Below, piece by piece: positions 1-5,096 of a stretch of DNA of 6,250 nucleotides (positions are counted from its first letter, which is position 1; each line of letters opens with the position of its first letter). Under the pieces are notes generated by a model. It had not been told where the DNA came from and ran no database searches. It saw only the letters and a program-made list of their open reading frames with translations. The stretch comes from Desulfurococcales archaeon. Its GTDB lineage: Archaea; Thermoproteota; Thermoprotei_A; Sulfolobales; Desulfurococcaceae. A program made the position numbers and the translations under genes. The stretch is taken from the NCBI GenBank assembly GCA_027083045.1, contig JALWQP010000061.1:1-6250 (forward strand). The letters run 5' to 3'.

Positions 1-354
1 TCGCCTAGATTCGATGAGCCAAACAAGCTACCGCTTATCTACAAGATAATGGTGGATGGTATACTTTATCTCAACTACGAGGACAAGAACCATACCTACT
101 ATTTCGTATGGTATACAGGTAATGTCAAACCAGTATCGCCAGAGTATCAGTTATTCGCCGAAAAAGTCGGGATAAAGTACCAGGTAACAGTTACTTCGAC
201 AAGGACGCTATCATTCATTGACAGGCCGCAGTTCAAGTACTTCAAACCATATAAGGTCATCGCAGAGCCTTATCAGGGGTTGCCGGGATATTATGAGGTA
301 ATATTCATATATAAAGTGGTCTTCTCAGGAGTGAAACAATCAACAACAGGTTAA
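1..354 (+). CDS. C-terminal fragment of a probable STT3/AglB-type oligosaccharyltransferase (5' end outside window)
   Basis: The reading frame is open from the first base and ends at TAA (352-354), so only the last 117 residues are seen. The ATG at 49 is internal: coding-like sequence (SPRFDEPNKLPLIYKI) runs in the same frame before it. The fragment is soluble and rich in beta-forming and aromatic residues, with the pattern PLIYKIMVDGILYL near its start and KPYKVIAEPY followed by YYEVIFIYKVVF near its end. This layout resembles the extracytoplasmic C-terminal domain of crenarchaeal STT3 proteins, which transfer lipid-linked glycans to Asn of surface proteins. The diagnostic WWDYG motif and the membrane helices would lie upstream, so the family call is recognition of a tail only. 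It could be another large surface or membrane protein. It shares the strand of the next gene, but that gene has its own TATA box. Confidence 0.5.
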   Translation, partial: SPRFDEPNKLPLIYKIMVDGILYLNYEDKNHTYYFVWYTGNVKPVSPEYQLFAEKVGIKYQVTVTSTRTLSFIDRPQFKYFKPYKVIAEPYQGLPGYYEVIFIYKVVFSGVKQSTTG

Positions 355-360
355 CGGCCC

Positions 361-371
361 CTATATTTTTA
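361..371 (+). promoter_or_regulatory. TATA box of the CdvB-paralogue gene
   Basis: The A/T run CTATATTTTTA starts 7 nt after the stop of the preceding gene and lies about 40-48 nt before the ATG at 409. At the usual archaeal TATA-to-start-site distance of about 25 nt, transcription would begin near 392-397. That leaves a short leader with no clear ribosome-binding site. Confidence 0.6.
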
Positions 372-408
372 ACCATATCATTGCCGATTTCATTACTGGT
401 GTATTTAC

Positions 409-951
409 ATGATTTTCCGAAGGAGAAAAATAGATCCTTATAGAGAAGGCATTCAAGCACTTTACTCCGTCAAACTAGGGATGAGCAAAATCGAGGCTTT
501 GCTCGACAGGATTAAGAATCGCCGCCACCGCATGATGGAGGTCGCGGCAGAGCTTCAGATGCGTGGAGAAACATTTCTAGCGAAGAAATACGCGGAAGAA
601 ATAGCTAAGCTTGATAAGATATCTGCTCGTCTACGAATGATACACCTTGTTCTAGAGAAAGTTGCTTTAAGTCTAGAGTATGCGATGACTGTTCATAATT
701 TCCAGGGGATAGCGAAAGAGGTTCTCGAGATAACAAGGGATCTCAAGAAATTGCCTGAATCGACTATTCCGGATATGGGTCTTATGCTTTATAATCTCGA
801 GGAATCATTGAAAGCTATAGCTAACTCGGGGGCTAATATCCCAGATTATAGCTTGATAGATATGTCACCATCAACGGACGAGAATACAGAGAAGATACTC
901 AAGGAAGCCAAAGAGATATTGAAGTCAAGACTGACAGTTGATGCAGCCTAG
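409..951 (+). CDS. ESCRT-III (Snf7-type) protein, CdvB paralogue
   Basis: This is a 180-residue, almost wholly helical, charged protein. After a basic N-terminus (MIFRRRK) come long amphipathic helices at about 10-43 and 45-98, and shorter helices at about 99-113, 121-139 and 156-175. The stretch from MMEVAAELQ (42-50) through KKYAEEIAKL (59-68) to LVLEKVALSLEYA (80-92) follows the core pattern of archaeal ESCRT-III proteins. These polymerise on the inner membrane face during Cdv cell division, vesicle budding and viral egress. The length covers only the ESCRT-III core and a short acidic tail. There is no C-terminal winged helix and no proline-rich MIM2 segment as in CdvB proper, so it matches the CdvB1/B2/B3 class; which paralogue cannot be decided. 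cdvA and cdvC (Vps4) are not in the window. The upstream neighbour is a probable STT3 tail, and the stop codon is shared with the convergent gene. Confidence 0.87.
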   Translation: MIFRRRKIDPYREGIQALYSVKLGMSKIEALLDRIKNRRHRMMEVAAELQMRGETFLAKKYAEEIAKLDKISARLRMIHLVLEKVALSLEYAMTVHNFQGIAKEVLEITRDLKKLPESTIPDMGLMLYNLEESLKAIANSGANIPDYSLIDMSPSTDENTEKILKEAKEILKSRLTVDAA

Positions 952-1646
952 ACAAGGCCTTTTCTCCTTCGATTCCTCCTTATGTGCTCGTGTAACGCTT
1001 CCTCGTTCAAATAGTACCTGTGCCTAGGTATACCAACCGATACCATATATACTGGCTGAACTCCTTCTCTGAGACCGACAGCTTCTCCTAGTTCCTCGTC
1101 ATAGAAAGCACCTATGGCGACCGCGCCGAGACCAAGGGCTGTTGCCTCCAAATAAATGTTCTGGGCACAATGACCTGCCTCTAGTATAACATATCTGATC
1201 CCACGTTCACCATAGTATCGCGTCGTCCGCTCATAGTCTGCGGATATAATGATATTAGCCTTGGCTTGGAGAACCCATTTCTGTGAGAGACAAGCCCTAT
1301 GGATCTCCTCCTTGATATGACCAGGCTTGACATATGCAAGGACATGGTACTTTGGTAAATACCTGTACGATCCAGGCTCCAAGAACTCGCTATCACTTAG
1401 TTCGACGTCCTCTGTTCCAACGACAAGATATAGTTCTAATGGATAAGTGGCGCCGGCACTCGGGCACGTCAGGAATCCTTTGATAGGCATGGACAAACCG
1501 TAGGCGGCCCATAGTAGCTGGGAAATATCATTGATGCTGAGCGGTTCATCTTTGAAGCTTCTATGGCTTCTCCGATAAGCCAGTGCTTGTTCAACGCTGA
1601 GAACATCCGATCTTATCCTTGGCAAGGGAAGCGTGATCATAGACAT
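948..1646 (-). CDS. SagB/ThcOx-type nitroreductase-family flavoprotein
   Basis: This is an FMN-dependent oxidoreductase of the nitroreductase superfamily, SagB-type branch, presumably cytosolic. Visible motifs, numbered from a TTG at 1655, are RRSHRSF (28-34, FMN phosphate-binding arginines), LLWAAYGLS (47-55), CPSAGATYPLELYLVV (64-79), YYGERGIRYVILEAGHCAQN (147-166) and LGLGAVAIGAF (174-184). The order and length of about 232 residues match single-domain archaeal members. Starts are possible at TTG 1655, ATG 1652, ATG 1646 and ATG 1640. I prefer ATG 1646 because its distance from the GAGG at 1657-1660 (10 nt) equals the ribosome-binding-site register of neighbouring genes. Bacterial SagB enzymes oxidise azolines to azoles in peptide natural products, but no YcaO cyclodehydratase or precursor peptide is seen here. 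The substrate is unknown. Confidence 0.85.
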   Translation of the reverse strand: MSMITLPLPRIRSDVLSVEQALAYRRSHRSFKDEPLSINDISQLLWAAYGLSMPIKGFLTCPSAGATYPLELYLVVGTEDVELSDSEFLEPGSYRYLPKYHVLAYVKPGHIKEEIHRACLSQKWVLQAKANIIISADYERTTRYYGERGIRYVILEAGHCAQNIYLEATALGLGAVAIGAFYDEELGEAVGLREGVQPVYMVSVGIPRHRYYLNEEALHEHIRRNRRRKGLV

Positions 1647-1710
1647 TATCATCAATCCTCGCAGAATTACTAATCCTTCCCCATACAGTTTTTGTCTATG
1701 AATCCCCAGA

Positions 1711-1719
1711 TATTTATAT
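1711..1719 (-). promoter_or_regulatory. TATA box of the SagB-like gene
   Basis: On the minus strand the sequence reads ATATAAATA, between the TGA of the upstream gene (1723-1725) and the SagB-like start at 1646. Transcription would begin near 1690, leaving a leader of about 40 nt that contains the GAGG ribosome-binding site. It suggests this gene can be transcribed independently of its minus-strand neighbour. Confidence 0.55.
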
Positions 1720-1722
1720 GGA

Positions 1723-2391
1723 TCAAAACACGAGCGTATAGCGTCTCTCTTCTCTGAGAATGGCGAGTTTAATTCCTAGACTCCTAAGCATGTGCTTCAC
1801 TTTTTCCGGTATCTTATTTATTATGAAGGGTGGTCCCGTAATGATTATCTCGTTGTAGACTCCATTACTGGATAGCAGAGCAGATCCTATAGCGTAAGCC
1901 AGGTTTTTTAGCTGGGTTGCCTGGTCAGTTCCTGGATCGATCACCCATACGGCTGTCTTTTTCCCGTTATCGGCGACAAGGTCTGGCGTCAGTGGTTTTC
2001 TGTGCTGGAGTATGATCTGGACTTTATAGCCCTTGTTCTCCAGTATCTCGGATACCTGGGATAACACTAGTTTTCTTGTGGGGAGATAATGATGGGGTTC
2101 AAGGTATTTCTCGAGGGGGCCGTGGATATCTGGGTCGTAGAGAGTATATCTCCCCCTACTGATTCTGAACAGGAATAGTTTCTCGGGATCCTTATACCTA
2201 TCCTTGCTATTACTATTTACTGTTACCAGGTCCACTTCGAAATCTAGGCTTGTCTCAGGTCTTGATGGGTCAATGTGATTCTTGGCGAACATTGTTAGTT
2301 CTTTCCTCGTGAAGGAAGTCTTGCCCTTCTTCATCAGTTCCTCTGCTGCTTTCTTCAGCACCATCCATGTCGGTAGCTTGCTTGTTTCCAT
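1723..2391 (-). CDS. Archaeal winged-helix plus degenerate PD-(D/E)XK nuclease-like protein, function unknown
   Basis: I recognise no named gene. The frame extends upstream to 2553, but the first 54 codons cross a TATA box, a T-run and the neighbouring stop and look non-coding, so I choose ATG 2391 (222 residues). Residues about 5-90 (TWMVLKKAAEEL, SFTRKELTMFA, DFEVDLVTVN, LFLFRISRGRYTL) look like the winged-helix modules attached to restriction-type nucleases. Residues about 103-215 follow a restriction-endonuclease fold pattern: a helix, then GYKVQII, LTPDLVADNGKKTAVWVID, a helix (TQLKNLAYAIGSALL) and a strand (NEIIITGP). The PD of the motif is present (136-137), but the expected (D/E)xK is replaced by WVI or VID, so nuclease activity is doubtful. 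A DNA-binding or regulatory role is inference. The family call comes from pattern only. Confidence 0.6.
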   Translation of the reverse strand: METSKLPTWMVLKKAAEELMKKGKTSFTRKELTMFAKNHIDPSRPETSLDFEVDLVTVNSNSKDRYKDPEKLFLFRISRGRYTLYDPDIHGPLEKYLEPHHYLPTRKLVLSQVSEILENKGYKVQIILQHRKPLTPDLVADNGKKTAVWVIDPGTDQATQLKNLAYAIGSALLSSNGVYNEIIITGPPFIINKIPEKVKHMLRSLGIKLAILREERRYTLVF

Positions 2392-2430
2392 GACTATTCC
2401 CCAGTAAAGTATAGGGGGAATTAGGCCAAA

Positions 2431-2438
2431 TATATAAG
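2431..2438 (-). promoter_or_regulatory. TATA box of the nuclease-like gene
   Basis: The minus strand reads ACTTATATATTTGG here, about 40-47 nt before the ATG at 2391. Transcription would start near 2407-2412. This element lies inside the longest open frame and is the main reason to reject the longer N-terminus. A GGGG tract 6-7 nt before the ATG may serve as a weak ribosome-binding site. Confidence 0.55.
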
Positions 2439-2464
2439 TTACGATATAAAGCAGAGAATTAAGG

Positions 2465-2498
2465 AGTGGTGAAAAAAATGGTAAGAGGAAACACCACT
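2465..2498. repeat. 7-bp perfect inverted repeat around the T-run
   Basis: AGTGGTG at 2465-2471 is the exact reverse complement of CACCACT at 2492-2498, with a 20-nt spacer that holds the A7/T7 run. It lies in the 136-nt gap between the Mrp/NBP35 stop and the start of the nuclease-like gene. It could be a weak RNA hairpin or an operator, and a chance match is possible at this length. Confidence 0.3.
2472..2478 (-). terminator. Poly-T transcription stop after the Mrp/NBP35 gene
   Basis: The minus strand carries seven consecutive T residues about 50 nt past the TAA of the Mrp/NBP35 gene, with further pyrimidine-rich sequence around it. Archaeal RNA polymerase stops at such T-runs without needing a hairpin. 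The run sits in the loop of a 7-bp inverted repeat (AGTGGTG 2465-2471, CACCACT 2492-2498). Confidence 0.45.
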
Positions 2499-2527
2499 GT
2501 TTTTCTTTGGGGGGTAATCTATAAGAG

Positions 2528-3385
2528 TTAATTACTGTTTTTGTCTGAGGCAAGTAGCTCGACTATTCTGTCAGCAAGTCCCCGGAGAGCTTTGGCGGCT
2601 TCTCCCTCAGGATATTCTACTAGGTATGGTTTCTTCTTATCGAGTGCTTCTCCAATGTACGGATCTAGGGGTATCTTGGCTAATAGTCTGGTACTATATT
2701 TCTTCGCCAGATCCTCGCCTGTACTCTTGCCTAGGAGCTGGTATGTGGAGCCGCACTTGGGGCATTTGAAATAGCTCATGTTCTCGACTATTCCAAGAAG
2801 TGATATATTGTTCTTTATGATGAAGTTTATGGCCTTGGCGACTATTACCTCGGACAATATGCTTGGAGCAGTAACAACTATTGCGCCATCGAGATCGCTT
2901 ATTGTCTGTACTATCGTTATAGCCTCATCACCGGTCCCCGGGGGTAGATCTATTATTAGGAAATCATTCTCCCCCCAATTCACCTTGGCTAAGAGCTCTG
3001 TAATAGCCCTAGACTTAAGGGGGCCTCTCCACACGATCGGGGTATCTGGGGTATCGAGCATCATGTTTATAGCGACAACCTTGACTCCCAGCGGTCCTAG
3101 CACGGGCTCTATTCCGTAGGGGCCAGCGTAGTGTCGTGCGTTCTCGAGGCCCAGAACCGTGGGTATTGATGAACCATGAATGTCTGCGTCGAATATGGCT
3201 ACTCTATATCCTTTCTCTGCGAGTGCGAGGCTGAGCATCGATGAGATAAAAGTTTTTCCGACACCGCCTTTGCCGCTGAGCACCATTATTTTGTACTTGG
3301 TCTTACCTAGCCTTTCACGTGCCTCGTTTATTATCTTAAAGATAGGAGTGGGTGCTTGAGGCTTCATAGTGTAGTTTTGCGGCAT
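2528..3385 (-). CDS. Mrp/NBP35-family Fe-S cluster carrier ATPase
   Basis: This 285-residue soluble P-loop ATPase of the Mrp/NBP35/ApbC group binds a bridging [4Fe-4S] cluster as a dimer and passes it to target proteins. Motifs are the deviant Walker A GKGGVGKT (38-45) with its signature lysine K39, DADIHGSSIPTVLG (66-79), RGPLKSRAI (120-128), the switch II motif DLPPGTGDE (146-154), VTAPS (171-175, often VTTPQ in the family) and CPKC (208-211), the cluster-binding pair. There is no N-terminal MIP18/DUF59 domain and no NBP35-type N-terminal four-cysteine site, as is usual for archaeal single-domain forms. The frame is open to 3448, but ATG 3385 is preferred: GGTGA (3393-3397) lies 7 nt ahead of it, and the extra residues fall in the promoter region. 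It is divergent from mevalonate kinase. Confidence 0.93.
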   Translation of the reverse strand: MPQNYTMKPQAPTPIFKIINEARERLGKTKYKIMVLSGKGGVGKTFISSMLSLALAEKGYRVAIFDADIHGSSIPTVLGLENARHYAGPYGIEPVLGPLGVKVVAINMMLDTPDTPIVWRGPLKSRAITELLAKVNWGENDFLIIDLPPGTGDEAITIVQTISDLDGAIVVTAPSILSEVIVAKAINFIIKNNISLLGIVENMSYFKCPKCGSTYQLLGKSTGEDLAKKYSTRLLAKIPLDPYIGEALDKKKPYLVEYPEGEAAKALRGLADRIVELLASDKNSN

Positions 3386-3448
3386 ATTTAGTTCACCCAG
3401 GTAAGCAGTAATGATCATAGCTTGAGACAACTTTATTGTAAGAGGCAA

Positions 3449-3457
3449 TTATTAATC
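3449..3457 (-). promoter_or_regulatory. Possible TATA box of the Mrp/NBP35 gene
   Basis: The minus strand reads GATTAATAATTGCC around here, 64-72 nt before the ATG at 3385. Transcription would start near 3425-3430, giving a leader of about 40 nt that includes the GGTGA site. The match to a TATA box is moderate, and CAATAAAG at 3432-3439 is an alternative. Confidence 0.35.
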
Positions 3458-3469
3458 TAACTAGCATCA

Positions 3470-3476
3470 AAATATA
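3470..3476 (+). promoter_or_regulatory. TATA box of the mevalonate kinase gene
   Basis: AAATATA, within CATCAAAATATAGTC, lies about 38-44 nt before the ATG at 3514. It would place the transcript start near 3497-3500, just ahead of the GGTGA ribosome-binding site at 3501-3505. A second candidate, GTATATAG (3482-3489), is closer and would give an almost leaderless mRNA lacking that site. Confidence 0.45.
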
Positions 3477-3513
3477 GTCAAGTATATAGTGCCTTATCTA
3501 GGTGAGCGTATTC

Positions 3514-4476
3514 ATGAAGGTGTGCTGTAGAGCCCCTGGAAAGACGATATGGTTTGGAGAGCATTTTGTGGTGAAAGGCGTCCCCGCTATAGCGAGTAGT
3601 GTTGACCTATATGTTAGGACTTATGTTGAGCCATGCGAGGACGGCAGGATAAGGTTTTGGTCAAAGTCGCTCGAGAAAGGATTCGTATATGGAGAGAAAG
3701 AACCCGACAAGGAACTTCTCCCGTTTAAGCGTATCCTTGATCTTATCAGCGATAGATACGGAGAACCCCCCAGTATGAAGATTACTATCGACTCGGACAT
3801 ACCAATATCATATGGTCTTGGCTCATCAGCTGCTTCAAGCATAAGCTTCGCTGCTGCAGTACTCAAGTATATTGGAGAAGAACCTACAACGCCCCTCATC
3901 AAGGAGCTGTCAATGGAGGCTGAAAAAATAGTGCATGGGAAACCAAGTGGTATAGACACAGCGATCTCTCTGCACGGCGGCTTCATATATTATCTGGGCC
4001 CAAACGACATAAGGCCTCTAAACGCTAAATGGAGCGACGAATATACTCTCCTAGTCATTGGTACTGGAATAACACGTAATACTGGATTAGTTGTCGGGAA
4101 AGTACTCGAGAGATATGAGCGTTTCCAAACCATCATGAATAAAATATATGATGCAGCAAAAGAGATATCCGTGATCGCTAAATCCCTCATGACCAGTGGT
4201 GAATGGGATAAAATAGGAGAGCTAATGATCATAAACCATGGGCTCCTAGTCTCTATAGGTGTAGCGATACCTGAAACCGAGAGAATAATACACAATAGCC
4301 TTAGACTAGGGGCGCTTGGAGCAAAGATAAGCGGTGCAGGTATGGGAGGAATAGTGATCGCGTTGATGAGGAAGAAGGACAAAGACTTCATAGTCGATGG
4401 ATTAATGAGCTTATCAAACGAGATAATCGAGGTAAAACCCGGGGTAACTGGATTGGAATGCACAGTCAAAGAATGA
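3514..4476 (+). CDS. mvk: Mevalonate kinase
   Basis: This cytosolic GHMP-superfamily kinase phosphorylates mevalonate with ATP, an early step towards the isoprenoid chains of archaeal ether lipids. In the 320 residues the three family motifs are complete: the N-terminal RAPGKTIWFGEHFVVKGVPA (6-25); the ATP phosphate loop SYGLGSSAASS (99-109), preceded by DSDIPI; and the C-terminal glycine motif KISGAGMGG (271-279). HGKPSGIDT (141-149) contains the likely catalytic aspartate D148. Length and motif order are typical of archaeal mevalonate kinase rather than homoserine kinase or phosphomevalonate kinase. An in-frame GTG at 3502 would add four residues, but that GTG is part of the ribosome-binding site GGTGA (3501-3505), which sits 8 nt ahead of ATG 3514, so I choose ATG. 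The gene is divergent from the Mrp/NBP35 gene, and no other mevalonate-pathway gene is in the window. Confidence 0.93.
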   Translation: MKVCCRAPGKTIWFGEHFVVKGVPAIASSVDLYVRTYVEPCEDGRIRFWSKSLEKGFVYGEKEPDKELLPFKRILDLISDRYGEPPSMKITIDSDIPISYGLGSSAASSISFAAAVLKYIGEEPTTPLIKELSMEAEKIVHGKPSGIDTAISLHGGFIYYLGPNDIRPLNAKWSDEYTLLVIGTGITRNTGLVVGKVLERYERFQTIMNKIYDAAKEISVIAKSLMTSGEWDKIGELMIINHGLLVSIGVAIPETERIIHNSLRLGALGAKISGAGMGGIVIALMRKKDKDFIVDGLMSLSNEIIEVKPGVTGLECTVKE

Positions 4477-4553
4477 ATGATGCAATGATTGAAAAATGTA
4501 GAAAAGTATTGTTCAAACATAAATGTTCTCCCTTACCTATATTAGGTGTGGGG

Positions 4554-4613
4554 ATGAAGAATAGTTACTCAGCAGAAAAGATGAAGAGACTCCCATGGGC
4601 TGACCTGGTTTGA
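4554..4613 (+). CDS. Putative 19-codon leader ORF overlapping the next gene
   Basis: An ATG at 4554, six bases after GGTG (4545-4548), opens a frame of 19 codons (MKNSYSAEKMKRLPWADLV) ending at TGA 4611-4613. That TGA overlaps the TTG start of the next gene as TTGA. It may be a leader peptide whose translation delivers ribosomes to the next gene, or the true N-terminus of that gene separated by a -1 frameshift. A TATA-like CCTATATTA (4536-4544) lies so close that a transcript from it would begin after 4554; only the in-frame ATG 4581 would then be usable. Whether any of it is translated is unknown. Confidence 0.3.
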   Translation: MKNSYSAEKMKRLPWADLV

Positions 4614-5017
4614 ACAAGGAGAAGCAGGAACTCAAAAACAAAACAGCACTTCGTACAATAAACGATATTATCTCTAGTTATACACAGAAGATCTATGAGT
4701 ATAACAATATCGTTAGAAAGAAAGGTTACTACTTGAAACCCGTGCACATAGTGGTGAAGAAGCGAAAAGATGGGACAAAAGTCAAGTACTACTATTATGG
4801 ACGATACTGGTACAAGATCGAGATACGTAAGAACGGCTCTTCTAAAATTAAATGGATATACCTAGGAAAGGAAAAGCCTGAAAAAGACCTCCCCGATCCG
4901 CCTGAGAACCCATTAGAGGGGCTAGTTGTGAGAGTAGATAACGAAGGAGTAAGCCTAAACAAGTCCTTGCATGAGATACTAAAGCTCGTAAAGGATCTGG
5001 CAGAAAAAGAAGAATAG
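4610..5017 (+). CDS. Unrecognised small basic, tyrosine-rich protein
   Basis: I do not recognise this 135-residue protein. A lysine-rich helical N-terminus (1-40) is followed by a beta-rich core of alternating basic and aromatic residues: KPVHIVVKKRKDGTKVKYYY (43-62), GRYWYKIEIRKNG (64-76) and KIKWIYLGKEKP (79-90). A proline-rich acidic linker (EKDLPDPPENP, 91-101) comes next, and the C-terminus is a charged helix (118-135). The core reads like a small beta-hairpin nucleic-acid-binding module, which is inference only. There are no cysteines, membrane segments or signal peptide. An in-frame TGA at 4601-4603 limits the start, and the only early start codon is TTG at 4610; no ATG occurs in this frame. 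It has no clear ribosome-binding site of its own and overlaps the stop of a short upstream ORF. Codon use resembles its neighbours, so a real gene is likely. Confidence 0.62.
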   Translation: MNKEKQELKNKTALRTINDIISSYTQKIYEYNNIVRKKGYYLKPVHIVVKKRKDGTKVKYYYYGRYWYKIEIRKNGSSKIKWIYLGKEKPEKDLPDPPENPLEGLVVRVDNEGVSLNKSLHEILKLVKDLAEKEE

Positions 5018-5052
5018 TCATGTTTTAGTGATGATCCGTAAAGTACGTGTCC

Positions 5053-5085
5053 GTGAAGATACTAATAACTTAGTGTGAAGACTAA
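5053..5085. repeat. Direct repeat GTGAAGA...CTAAT at 22-bp spacing in a promoter region
   Basis: GTGAAGA begins at 5053 and again at 5075. The first copy is followed by TA-CTAAT and the second directly by CTAAT. The 22-bp period is close to two turns of B-DNA, and the pair lies between the stop at 5017 and the TTG start at 5097, flanking the weak TATA-like ACTAATAAC (5061-5069). It may be a regulator binding site for the deaminase gene; chance repetition is possible. Confidence 0.3.
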
Positions 5086-5096
5086 TGTGATTAGCC

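Noticed and set aside
2392..2553. 54-residue N-terminal extension of the nuclease-like protein, with an apparent membrane segment
   Set aside because: It overlaps the 3' end of the Mrp/NBP35 gene and spans a T-run and a TATA box. The recognisable domain begins right after ATG 2391.
3386..3448. 21-residue extension of the Mrp/NBP35 protein
   Set aside because: It lies over the leader and ribosome-binding site GGTGA. The shorter ATG 3385 has correct spacing, and the extension shows no family similarity.
3502..3513. GTG start for mevalonate kinase
   Set aside because: The GTG belongs to the GGTGA ribosome-binding site 8 nt before ATG 3514, and the family motif begins within a few residues of that ATG.
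3990..4520. Long minus-strand open frame opposite mevalonate kinase
   Set aside because: It is antisense to a gene with all GHMP motifs, its translation has no recognisable features, and it has no promoter or ribosome-binding site.
5028..5085. Possible C/D-box guide RNA
   Set aside because: GTGATGA (5028-5034) matches a C box and GTGAAGA (5053-5059) is near a C' box. However, no CTGA D or D' box occurs in the expected places; only CTAA is seen.
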